NCBI GenBank assembly: GCA_001872995.1
Contig: MNXO01000032.1
Location: 1 to 25,534, forward strand
Direction: 5' to 3'
DNA from: Bacteroidetes bacterium CG2_30_32_10
Lineage (GTDB): Bacteria > Bacteroidota > Bacteroidia > Bacteroidales > CG2-30-32-10
DNA length: 25,534 nucleotides
Shown here piece after piece: positions 16,694 to 24,260 of this stretch (the stretch's first letter is position 1; each line of letters opens with the position of its first letter). The notes below the pieces were generated by a model that was not told the DNA's origin, did no database searches, and saw only the letters and a program-made list of their open reading frames with translations. A program made the position numbers and the translations under genes.

Positions 16694-17149
16694 ATGGAAA
16701 CAAAAGAATTTAAAGTATCGGCAATAGAAAATGGTACGGTAATAGACCATATTCCAGCTAAGAATGTGTTTCAGGTAATAAAAATATTGAACCTCGAGAA
16801 CTATGATAACCAGATTTTATTTGGTACCAACTTAGAAAGTAAAAAGTATGTAACCAAAGGCATCATTAAAGTGAGTAATAAGTTCTTTAAAACAGATGAA
16901 ATCAATAAAATAGCATTGGTTGCGCCTCGTGCCACGCTTATTATCATAAAAGATTATAAAGTAGTCGAGAAATCTTCGGTTCAGATTCCTGATGAAGTGA
17001 TTAAAATTGTAAAATGCTTCAATCCTAACTGTATCACCAATCACGAAAAAGTAGAAACAAAATTCACGGTAACTTCTAAAGAAGAATTAAAACTTCGCTG
17101 TCATTATTGTGAGAAAATAACCGATAAAAAGAATATGACTTTTGTGTAA
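16694..17149 (+). CDS. pyrI: Aspartate carbamoyltransferase regulatory chain
   Basis: The protein (151 residues) is the regulatory subunit that binds nucleotide effectors (CTP/UTP inhibit, ATP activates in known enzymes) and docks onto PyrB. The N-terminal allosteric domain covers about 1-100. The C-terminal zinc domain has the four expected ligands C108, C113, C136 and C139 (CFNPNC and CHYC), almost the same spacing as in E. coli PyrI. It starts two bases after pyrB stops, typical of translational coupling for a complex of fixed stoichiometry. Having PyrI means that pyrimidine synthesis in this organism is likely controlled by feedback at the enzyme. Confidence 0.95.
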   Translation: METKEFKVSAIENGTVIDHIPAKNVFQVIKILNLENYDNQILFGTNLESKKYVTKGIIKVSNKFFKTDEINKIALVAPRATLIIIKDYKVVEKSSVQIPDEVIKIVKCFNPNCITNHEKVETKFTVTSKEELKLRCHYCEKITDKKNMTFV

Positions 17150-17191
17150 AAAATACTTGGCGTAAAACGAAGTTCTTAAATTAAATAGCTT

Positions 17192-17199
17192 TATTTTTG
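17192..17199 (+). promoter_or_regulatory. Putative -7 promoter element of the C1 peptidase gene
   Basis: TATTTTTG matches TAnnTTTG and lies 39 bases before the start codon in the 89-base gap after pyrI. A -33 TTG is not found at proper spacing. Confidence 0.4.
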
Positions 17200-17238
17200 T
17201 TAATCAAATAAAATTTAATAAATCTAATATTATAAATC

Positions 17239-18489
17239 ATGAAAAAAATAAACATTACGTTCTTATTACTGTTGTTCACCGGATTAACAGTTTTTGCTCA
17301 AACCCCTAAAAACAAAGGTTATTTTAAACAGTACAAACCTGGCTATTTTCAGAATTCTATTTTGAAAGGAATTGATGATTTTACAACTAAAACCGAAGTA
17401 GCTCCCGCTCCTTCAAAATCATTTAAAATTGATTTAACGGGTATGGTATTGCCTAATGATATTGATTTATATAAACGAGAATGGTCAACACCACCTATTT
17501 CTCAAGGAGCAACTTCTACTTGCTGGTGTTTTTCAACCACTTCTTATTTTGAAACCGAAATTTATAGACTTACCAAACAACAAGTGAAACTTTCAGAAAT
17601 GTACACGGTTTATTGGGAGTATGTTGAAAAAGTTGCCAACTATGTAAAACAAAGAGGCAACTGCGAATTTGGCGAAGGCTCCGAAGGAAATGCGGTTACA
17701 AGAATTTGGAAAAAATATGGCGTTATCCCAGAAAGCGATTACAATGGCATGAAACCTGAACAAACCTTCCAAACTCACGATAAAATGTTTGCTGAAATAG
17801 AATCATATTTGAAATCAATCAAAGCAAGCAATGCTTGGAACGAAGATATTGTAGTATCAACAGTTAAATCAATTATGAATACGTATATGGGCGTTCCTCC
17901 TACCAAAGTAACAGTGAATGGAAAAGATATGAGCCCACAAGATTATTTGAAAAATGTGTTGAAATTAAACTTGGATGATTATATTGATGTAACTTCGATA
18001 ATGGAAGCTCCTTATTATGAGAAATGCGAATATAAAGTTCCTGACAATTGGTGGCATTCTAAAGATTATTATAATGTTCCTTTAGATGTTTATATGAGTA
18101 TCGTTAAGAAATCTATTCGTTCAGGATATACTATTGCTATTGGTGGCGATGTTTCTGAATCAGGTTTTGAATCATTTGCTCAAGTGGCTATTATTCCTTC
18201 TTATGACATTCCTTCGGAATATATTGATGAAAATGCCCGTCAATTCCGTTTTAGCAATAATACTACTACCGATGACCATGGCTTACATTTGGTAGGTTAC
18301 TACGAAAAAGATGGCAAAGATTGGTATCTAATAAAGGATTCCGGTTCGGGTTCGCGTAATTGTGGTAAAGATAGCAAGAATTTTGGTTATTATTTCTTCC
18401 ACGAAGACTACGTGAAACTTAAAATGATGGATTTTATGGTTCACAAAGATATGATGAAGGACGTTTTAAGTAAATTTGACAAGAAATAA
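17239..18489 (+). CDS. Exported C1-family cysteine peptidase, bleomycin-hydrolase/PepC-like
   Basis: The protein has 416 residues with a signal peptide (about 1-20, ending VFAQ). It belongs to the papain clan, closest to the aminopeptidase C / bleomycin hydrolase branch common in Bacteroidota. The oxyanion Gln and nucleophile have papain spacing: Q89 six residues before C95 in STCWCFSTT. The active-site histidine is H347 (DDHGLHLVGYY). The third residue, usually Asn in an NSWG motif, is replaced by D367 in IKDSGSGS, and the Trp after it is missing. The enzyme is expected in the periplasm as there is no T9SS tail. Whether the Asp variant is fully active is not known from sequence. A bidirectional terminator follows at 18512. 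The gene appears to be transcribed alone. Confidence 0.87.
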   Translation: MKKINITFLLLLFTGLTVFAQTPKNKGYFKQYKPGYFQNSILKGIDDFTTKTEVAPAPSKSFKIDLTGMVLPNDIDLYKREWSTPPISQGATSTCWCFSTTSYFETEIYRLTKQQVKLSEMYTVYWEYVEKVANYVKQRGNCEFGEGSEGNAVTRIWKKYGVIPESDYNGMKPEQTFQTHDKMFAEIESYLKSIKASNAWNEDIVVSTVKSIMNTYMGVPPTKVTVNGKDMSPQDYLKNVLKLNLDDYIDVTSIMEAPYYEKCEYKVPDNWWHSKDYYNVPLDVYMSIVKKSIRSGYTIAIGGDVSESGFESFAQVAIIPSYDIPSEYIDENARQFRFSNNTTTDDHGLHLVGYYEKDGKDWYLIKDSGSGSRNCGKDSKNFGYYFFHEDYVKLKMMDFMVHKDMMKDVLSKFDKK

Positions 18490-18511
18490 TTTTGATTCTT
18501 ACTTTTAAAAA

Positions 18512-18557
18512 AACGCTGTGAGTAACATTGATGGGTTATTTCACAGCGTTTTTTATT
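18512..18557. terminator. Bidirectional terminator between C1 peptidase and receptor genes
   Basis: AACGCTGTGA (18512-18521) pairs perfectly with TCACAGCGTT (18541-18550). The loop side can extend with GTAAC/GTTAT pairing. T-runs follow on both strands. It lies 22 bases after the peptidase stop, with the convergent receptor gene ending at 18660. Confidence 0.85.
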
Positions 18558-18659
18558 AAGAGTTGCTGAATAATTTTAAAAATATTGATAGTTCTTAAAA
18601 ACAAATTGTAAGCAATATTCAGTATTTCTTTAGATTTCTAATAATTCCAATCTTTTTTA

Positions 18660-21089
18660 TTATTGTAATTTTGTTTTCAAAAACAATCCTTTGTTTTTTT
18701 TCTGGTAATCGTTTTCAATATCTTTCACCTTTTTATTTACCGATTTCCCTTTATTGAAACGATAACTTATTTCTAACATTACAATATTCTTAAGAATACT
18801 AATGTCATTATTCACTGTTTCTTTATAAGTATCCGTTTTCAAATAACTTCCTTGTTTAAAATCAACGCCCCAAGCTATAGGTGGGAAATATAAAAGCATT
18901 ACACTCAACTTTTGCTTAAAGAAAGGTTGTTGAACAAAAGTTATCCAAAAATCGTTGTTCCATTTGTTGTACCCTTGAGCTGTTATATTTTTAAAAATCC
19001 CTTTTTGGTATTGAACGCCAGCTACTGTTCCGTGTTTCTCATTTACATAAACCAACTGACTCGACATCGTCCAATCATTTACGTTATTAATTTTATCCCC
19101 ATATTTGATGCTACTATTATAAAAATCGGCACTTGTTTCGAGGAAAAGATATTTTCTTAGCGGGATGGTTAGTCTTACTTCAGTGCCAAAATTTTTATAT
19201 ACTCCATTATTGCTTAACTTGTATTCAAATACGCTATCGGGCCTCATAGTTCCTATTTCTGTAATATAGTTATTTGCATAGTGGAAGTAAGGTTCTATGG
19301 TTGCCAAACCTCCCATTATATTGGTTTGTAATGATATTTTATGTGTTACTTCAGGCTTTAAATAAGGATTTCCAGTTCTTTCAGTTTGTTGGTCAATTAA
19401 GGTTGTAAATGGACTTGTTTGGTTCATTGTTGGATAATTGCTACTGGCTCTGTATTTCAGTTTGAAATCAATAATTTTACCTGGTTTATATTTAATATCG
19501 GCATAAGGCTGATATATAATGTAATTGTGCTTTTGTTCGTTAGAGTTGGGAGAACTTGTTTCGCCTGCACAACCAAATTTAATGCCCAATTTATCATTTA
19601 CCTGCCACGAAAAATAACTATATAGTTTGTTGCGCAAATCGGAATATTTAAATTTATTGGTGTATGCAGAATCTAATTCAACTATACTTAAATTGCTATG
19701 AGAAGCTTGCCAAGTATTTCCATAACCAACTTGTAAATTTGTTTTTTTATTAAAAGTATGGGTAAATTCTACATACGATTTCGTTCTATTTTCTTCATTC
19801 GTTCCATCCTCTGTTCTTGATAATAGCAATTTTTCTTTTGTAATGCTGTTAGATTTGTCGCTATAATTAGAATAAGTGAAATTAGAATTTATTACATTGT
19901 TTTCATCCAATTTCCATTCATAGAAAAGAGTATTTTTTGAGTTAGTGTTTCCAGATTTGTTGATGCTTTCAAAAGTATAATTATCAAAAACCAACTCATT
20001 ATTGCTGAATAACATATTATACAATACATTGGTTTTATTTTTATTAAAAGGTTGAGCTTGCAAGTTACTTTCAAAACTGATGGTATGTTTAGGATTTAGA
20101 TAATAATCTGCTCCCAAGGTGTAATTATTATAAAGTTGATTGACATTGGTGTTTACATCTTTGTCATCATTTGGAACTTGGTTAATAACCAAACCATTGG
20201 TGTATTCTCTTTTTCTTGAGGAGTTTAAGTTAAAACTACTGGTAACATTGTTATATTTAGCATAAACGTTTATTTTATTATAGGTATAATTGAGCGATGC
20301 CGAAAAATCGGATTGCACCGGAATATATTTTGTTTTAATAGCATCGGGGTCTTGCATCGTTCGCTCGCTCACAAATACTTCGGAACCTTGATAATCTTTT
20401 TTAAGAATAATGCTTATCACCGCCGAATAACCCTCCAACGCATAACGACCACCTGGGTCGCGAATAATTTCTATCTTTTTCAACCTATCGGGTGCAAGGT
20501 TTTTAATATATTCTTGGTCTTTTTGCATCCCATCTACCAATATAATTACTTTATCATTGTTATCTACTTTGATGGTGTTGTTGTATCTATCGAGATCCAC
20601 GCCATTTAGTTTATCTAAAACCTCTTTGGTGTTTGAAGTACCTTCTTTCAATTGATCGGTAACAATTTGCACATCCTTATCCAGCTTATTTTCATACGAG
20701 TTAGATTTAATGGTTACTTCTTTTAAGCTGGTGGCATCTTCTTGGAGTTTTAAAATCCCAAGGAATTTTTTATCGCTTACGTTAATAGATTTGATGGTAT
20801 CGGATTTATAACCAATAAAACTGATCACCAGATTATAAGTGCCAGGAAAAACAGGAATGGTAAAAAAACCCTTTTCATCAGTTATTCCGCCCGTAATAAG
20901 GCTATCTTTTTGATTAAAAACTGCAACGTTGCAAAACTCCATATTTACTTTTGTTTTAGCATCTTTCACTTGCCCAGAAATTTCAACTTGCCCTTTAGCA
21001 ATTATGGTATTGCTATTAGCAACTGTTTTATTGCTAATGCCAATAAATGCACAAGCTAATAATAAACTAAAAACGTAAATTCTCTTCAT
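18660..21089 (-). CDS. TonB-dependent-receptor-like outer membrane beta-barrel protein
   Basis: The protein has 809 residues and a signal peptide (about 1-24, TVAN). A carboxypeptidase-regulatory-like beta-sandwich follows (about 35-110: GQVKDAKTKV, then TDEKGFFTIPVFPGTYNLVISFIGY). A plug-like domain lies at about 120-230 (VTIKSNSYENKLDKDVQIV, then VDGMQKDQEYIKNL, DPGGRYALEGYSAVI). The rest is a barrel of alternating strands of the 'outer membrane beta-barrel family' (OMP_b-brl_3) type, ending LEISYRFNKGK plus a basic tail of about 30 residues. Such proteins sit in the outer membrane; some import substrates with TonB, others have no known transport role. No SusD partner or sigma/anti-sigma pair is nearby, so the substrate cannot be guessed. 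The gene stands alone; I find no good TAnnTTTG element upstream. Confidence 0.88.
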   Translation of the reverse strand: MKRIYVFSLLLACAFIGISNKTVANSNTIIAKGQVEISGQVKDAKTKVNMEFCNVAVFNQKDSLITGGITDEKGFFTIPVFPGTYNLVISFIGYKSDTIKSINVSDKKFLGILKLQEDATSLKEVTIKSNSYENKLDKDVQIVTDQLKEGTSNTKEVLDKLNGVDLDRYNNTIKVDNNDKVIILVDGMQKDQEYIKNLAPDRLKKIEIIRDPGGRYALEGYSAVISIILKKDYQGSEVFVSERTMQDPDAIKTKYIPVQSDFSASLNYTYNKINVYAKYNNVTSSFNLNSSRKREYTNGLVINQVPNDDKDVNTNVNQLYNNYTLGADYYLNPKHTISFESNLQAQPFNKNKTNVLYNMLFSNNELVFDNYTFESINKSGNTNSKNTLFYEWKLDENNVINSNFTYSNYSDKSNSITKEKLLLSRTEDGTNEENRTKSYVEFTHTFNKKTNLQVGYGNTWQASHSNLSIVELDSAYTNKFKYSDLRNKLYSYFSWQVNDKLGIKFGCAGETSSPNSNEQKHNYIIYQPYADIKYKPGKIIDFKLKYRASSNYPTMNQTSPFTTLIDQQTERTGNPYLKPEVTHKISLQTNIMGGLATIEPYFHYANNYITEIGTMRPDSVFEYKLSNNGVYKNFGTEVRLTIPLRKYLFLETSADFYNSSIKYGDKINNVNDWTMSSQLVYVNEKHGTVAGVQYQKGIFKNITAQGYNKWNNDFWITFVQQPFFKQKLSVMLLYFPPIAWGVDFKQGSYLKTDTYKETVNNDISILKNIVMLEISYRFNKGKSVNKKVKDIENDYQKKNKGLFLKTKLQ

Positions 21090-21242
21090 AAAAATAAGGA
21101 TTGGTTCAACTTTATATAATTTTTAATTATAGCTATGACGCACTGAAGGTATTAAATGTTACAGAATTTAAAAATGGGTAAACAGGTAAACGAGAATTTG
21201 AAAATACGATAATTGTTCATTGCACATTGAAAAGCTATACCA

Positions 21243-21280
21243 CAAAGTAACTCAAAGTTTTGCACAAAGTTCCGCAAAGT
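21243..21280. repeat. Four CAAAGT units spaced 10-12 bases apart
   Basis: CAAAGT occurs at 21243, 21253, 21265 and 21275, that is at steps of 10, 12 and 10 bases, close to one helical turn. It lies in the 377-base gap between the receptor and DUF952 genes. Similar CAAAG-rich stretches are common between genes in Bacteroidota, from memory. The rest of the gap before 21335 shows no ORF or clear hairpin. Confidence 0.5.
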
Positions 21281-21334
21281 AAAAACTATATTGCACAAAA
21301 TATCTTTTTCTTACAATTGAATTTAGCTGCATGA

Positions 21335-21472
21335 GCAAAGAAATATTTGAATGAACCCAAGCAGTATGATGGCTATAGTGATGGGGAAAAAGCAGGCACA
21401 GCCTTCAATGATAGAATTGACGAGGCACAACCTTATCTGAATCGGGAAACAATTTATCAACAAAAACTATAG
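21335..21472 (+). pseudogene. Coding-like remnant, C-terminal fragment
   Basis: An open frame with no internal stop runs 45 codons to a TAG at 21470, after a TGA at 21332. Its translation reads as a normal soluble protein: it contains EPKQYDGYSDGEKAGTAF and then DRIDEAQPYLNRETIYQQKL. It has no ATG in frame. In another frame an ATG at 21331 gives MSKEIFE and then a stop, so one frameshift would join a start to the fragment. Its tail overlaps the last codons of the DUF952 gene on the other strand by six bases. I do not recognise the family. It may be the end of a decayed gene; chance cannot be excluded at this length. Confidence 0.35.
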
Positions 21473-21829
21473 GATAATCTCCTGAGGTAGTACAAAAAAA
21501 CCCTCTTCATTGGCGGGAAAATCGACTACTTTTATCACCGCTGCCAAATTAATGGCACCATATATATGCGGAAATAGTTTGTCATTGCTTGGCTTATGCT
21601 GCCCAACACTAATTGGTTTTTCATAGATTAGCTTCGATGTTAACCTTGTTTCATCAATACAAAGAATCGCTAATCCATGCTGTCCTTTGAAAATATGATT
21701 TGCCGTATCTATTGCCTGTTCTGATGTTGAACAGTGAATAAATCCTTCTTTCTTAAGAGAAGGTGCCATATAAGCTCCTTCCGCTTGGGCTTTTTCCCAT
21801 TCTTTGTGTGTGGTAATGTGTAAAATCAT
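21467..21829 (-). CDS. DUF952 family protein
   Basis: The protein (120 residues, the family's normal length) matches DUF952: it opens with ILHITTHKEWEKAQ, then GFIHCSTSEQ near 30-39, a hydrophobic strand GLAILCIDET near 52-61, and the FPHIYGAIN stretch near 85-93, which is the most conserved family segment. It is small, soluble and probably cytoplasmic. From memory this family has been grouped with the ADP-ribosyltransferase fold, but I cannot confirm that here and no activity is assigned. The start is fixed by a good ribosome-binding site (AGGAGT) five bases before the ATG. It lies 76 bases downstream of the DUF2279 gene on the same strand, so co-transcription is possible. Confidence 0.85.
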   Translation of the reverse strand: MILHITTHKEWEKAQAEGAYMAPSLKKEGFIHCSTSEQAIDTANHIFKGQHGLAILCIDETRLTSKLIYEKPISVGQHKPSNDKLFPHIYGAINLAAVIKVVDFPANEEGFFVLPQEIIL

Positions 21830-21834
21830 ATTGT

Positions 21835-21840
21835 ACTCCT
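21835..21840 (-). promoter_or_regulatory. Strong Shine-Dalgarno site of the DUF952 gene
   Basis: On the minus strand AGGAGT lies five bases before the ATG. Most genes in this window lack such a site, as is usual in Bacteroidota, so this one stands out and decides the start. Confidence 0.65.
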
Positions 21841-21905
21841 ATTTTATTAATTTGTTCGGCTATGGCTAATTACTATGGGGCACAGCCTCATCCCCAACGG
21901 GTATT

Positions 21906-22832
21906 TTAATAATACATCCAATAGCCCTTCAAAATATTTTTAGAATTATATTCTATTGCGGGAAATGGTAATTTGATAAAAACCATTGCTTTAAAAACTT
22001 TGCTAAGAAATTTAGAGTCTGTTTTTATTTTAGTCCAATCAATATCTAATGAAAAAAGGTATTGGCGATATCTTTCCGTTTCGGGTATTTGAACTCCCCT
22101 ATAATAGTTAATGTTTTTAAACTCCCCAAACATTCCATTTGCCCCATAACCAAAAGCCATATTTAACCAATTGGGAATTTTTTTAATCTTTGTCAGTTTT
22201 CCAATGGGAGCAGATAACCAATAAGTATGTCCGTTGTAATCATCAAAAATTCTTTCCACCGTAGTATTTCCAAGATAACCATTTGCCTTTTTGGCATAAG
22301 GAGATTCCCAATAACTAAACTTATATTTGATTAATTGCTCATTAAATAAAAGTTCTTGTCCAATTACAAACCCTGAACCAATTGCATTCGCAATCATATC
22401 GCCTTTAGAAAACCCCCAACCTTCATATAAACCATCAAAAACTTCAATGGGAGTTTGTAAAACCAATCCTAAAGCACCCCCATAAATAAGTGCTTTATTT
22501 CTTTTAACCCCTGCATTTCTATACCATTGATAAGCAACATAGCTTTCTATGTAGGCACCATAAAAATGCCCACATTTGTCCACTTGCAAATACCCTTTAT
22601 TGTCATTGTAAAAATGAAATGGAACTCGTTGATGATCATTGTACCAAACATATTGTAGGTAAGACATTCCGCCAATATAAAAAGCACTTTCTGCCATAAT
22701 CGCAGTGTAAAGTTTCTTCTTATTAATTGAATTGGAATCAATATGAACAATTGTATCTTGAGCAATAGTTTTGCCAGCAGTTAATTCTGCTAAAAATAGG
22801 ATTAATAATAGGGTTGGCTTTATGCTTGTCAA
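21906..22832 (-). CDS. DUF2279-domain exported protein
   Basis: The protein has 308 residues with a signal peptide (about 1-24, ending TIAQ). The conserved DUF2279 region (related to YfiM) covers about 45-160. It begins with a hydrophobic, aromatic helix (YIGGMSYLQYVWY), then the DKCGHFYGAY motif, a second hydrophobic helix, and EVFDGLYEGWGFSKGDMIANAIGS. The C-terminal half is rich in Tyr and Trp and ends with KGYWMYY, which would fit outer-membrane or envelope association. The function is unknown. It is upstream of the DUF952 gene. A -7-like TATCTTTG at 23015-23022 on this strand would give a long leader of about 175 bases. Confidence 0.82.
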   Translation of the reverse strand: MTSIKPTLLLILFLAELTAGKTIAQDTIVHIDSNSINKKKLYTAIMAESAFYIGGMSYLQYVWYNDHQRVPFHFYNDNKGYLQVDKCGHFYGAYIESYVAYQWYRNAGVKRNKALIYGGALGLVLQTPIEVFDGLYEGWGFSKGDMIANAIGSGFVIGQELLFNEQLIKYKFSYWESPYAKKANGYLGNTTVERIFDDYNGHTYWLSAPIGKLTKIKKIPNWLNMAFGYGANGMFGEFKNINYYRGVQIPETERYRQYLFSLDIDWTKIKTDSKFLSKVFKAMVFIKLPFPAIEYNSKNILKGYWMYY

Positions 22833-23188
22833 TTTTTTAAATTTATATTTCTTTTATTATTGGTTTATTGCTTGAGAAAAACATGGGGAAAAATGCTTAA
22901 ATTTTTCTCGGAATTGATAACCCCTTCCATTTTGATATGCCACTTTAAACACTTGAAAATTGGCAATTTTCATATAATCAATCGTTTCTCGTTTAGCATA
23001 TATTGTTGTTTGTACAAAGATAAAAAATGGATTGTGATTTTATAAATATCGTTTTACAAAATCAATCCCGATTTTTCAGTCTTCCAAGCTGCATGGCAAA
23101 CAAGCAAAGCGTATCACGAACTCCTTAAAAATAAAAATTGAGAGTAAATGCCGCTTAAATTTGCCGAACATTTAGCATAGCGGGGGAA
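22833..23188. other. 356-base gap with GC-richer patch beside the restriction-modification cluster
   Basis: The half near the DUF2279 gene is AT-rich with a loose inverted repeat (GAGAAAAA at 22874-22881, TTTTTCTC at 22902-22909). The half from about 23060 to 23185 is visibly richer in G and C. There, one + frame stays open from 23046 to a TGA at 23139, including PDFSVFQAAWQTSKAYHELL, but other frames are open too, so coding is not proven. At 23151-23183 an imperfect hairpin (CCGCT TAAAT ... ATTTA gcat AGCGG) is present. The patch may be a leftover of foreign DNA, a decayed gene end, or a small RNA. No T-run follows the hairpin on the minus strand, so it is a poor terminator for the cluster. 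Confidence 0.35.
23015..23022 (-). promoter_or_regulatory. Putative -7 promoter element for the DUF2279 gene
   Basis: TATCTTTG on the minus strand matches TAnnTTTG. It is far from the DUF2279 start (about 175 bases of leader), and no -33 TTG is seen at the right distance, so it is only a candidate. Confidence 0.3.
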
Positions 23189-24256
23189 TTAATTACACTC
23201 AACAAAGTGCAATGACTCAACAACAGAATCTGCTTTATGATTTCTGTTTTCATCTGTATCGGCTTTAAATCTATTGTAATTTTTGGTGAAGATACCATAC
23301 CTACCCCTTTTAGACATAATATTTTTTATTTCTTCCGGAGTCATTATGCCTTCATTATTGTAACTTAAAAATATATATTTAACTTTTGCATTTTTAATAA
23401 TATATTCAAATGATTTTAATGCATCATTTTGTTGAGAAAATTTTGATTTTTGATTTGAATAGTCTCTTAATCCAGTTTTTCCTTTAATAACAGGGTTATC
23501 GTATTTTGCAATTGTTTCTAATAAATGATAATTTGGTGCATACTGTCTATGATTATATGGAGGATCTAAATACAAAATGTCTCCTTCAACCTTATTTATT
23601 AAAATTTCTATATCTTCATTATAAACAAAATGTTCTTCATCATTATAAGAAAAGCAGGCGGGTTCCATAAAAAATGTTTTCTGAGCAGATTTCTTCAAAC
23701 TTTTCAGAAAAGCCCCATAAACTGAAGCTGTATTGGCAACTTTATCAATATTTTCTATTAAAGTAGCAAGTAAGAAATAATATTCATTTTCATTGATTAG
23801 TTCCTTAACTTTCCATTCTTCAATTTTAGTCCTTATTGCATCAGTTTTTTTCCCATTTTTATCCGAATAATATTGTCTTTCAAATTCCGTATTCTTTGTA
23901 CCACCTAAGCAATAATTATTATAAATAAATCCTTCAATTTCATTAATATTGTCTAAAAAATTACAAACCAACCTAGCTCTATCCTCAACTTCTCTATTTT
24001 CAAATTCTTTAATCTCATTTACCAAATTATTAAATTCTAAAATCTGGTGATTTCCAATATAATTTTTATTCAACACATAACTATAATACTGTAAATCATT
24101 AGCAATTATTTTATGACCTAATTTTTTAAAGTGTTGACCAACTATACCAGTACCAGCAAACAAATCGAGAAAAGTAAATTTTTTTTTATCCGTAATTTGA
24201 TAAATAGATTGCTCTATAAATCCTAAAAGAGATTTTTTTGATCCAATATAATTCAT
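23189..24256 (-). CDS. DNA adenine N6-methyltransferase, D12 class (restriction-modification)
   Basis: The protein (355 residues) is a D12/alpha-class adenine methylase. The first residues NYIGSK (2-7) are motif X, directly followed by motif I FLDLFAGTGIVG (29-40) that binds S-adenosylmethionine. The catalytic motif IV is D231-P-P-Y234, in DPPYNHRQYAPNYHLLETI. The target-recognition region lies between, about 90-220. The context YAPNYHLLETIAKYDNP and KTGLRDYS is one I associate with modification enzymes of type II systems and not with housekeeping Dam. It starts four bases after the putative endonuclease stops, so it belongs to the same operon and should protect the same or an overlapping site. 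The recognition sequence cannot be read from the protein. The C-terminus (SLHFVECN) looks complete. Confidence 0.9.
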   Translation of the reverse strand: MNYIGSKKSLLGFIEQSIYQITDKKKFTFLDLFAGTGIVGQHFKKLGHKIIANDLQYYSYVLNKNYIGNHQILEFNNLVNEIKEFENREVEDRARLVCNFLDNINEIEGFIYNNYCLGGTKNTEFERQYYSDKNGKKTDAIRTKIEEWKVKELINENEYYFLLATLIENIDKVANTASVYGAFLKSLKKSAQKTFFMEPACFSYNDEEHFVYNEDIEILINKVEGDILYLDPPYNHRQYAPNYHLLETIAKYDNPVIKGKTGLRDYSNQKSKFSQQNDALKSFEYIIKNAKVKYIFLSYNNEGIMTPEEIKNIMSKRGRYGIFTKNYNRFKADTDENRNHKADSVVESLHFVECN

Positions 24257-24260
24257 AGTT

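Noticed and set aside
22874..22909. GAGAAAAA/TTTTTCTC inverted repeat as a terminator
   Set aside because: The 20-base loop is long, there is no T-run after it, and it lies upstream and not downstream of the nearest gene.
22860..23045. A 61-codon open frame on the + strand in the gap next to DUF2279
   Set aside because: The composition is Ile/Phe/Lys-rich as expected from translated AT-rich noncoding DNA, with no ribosome-binding site or recognisable feature.
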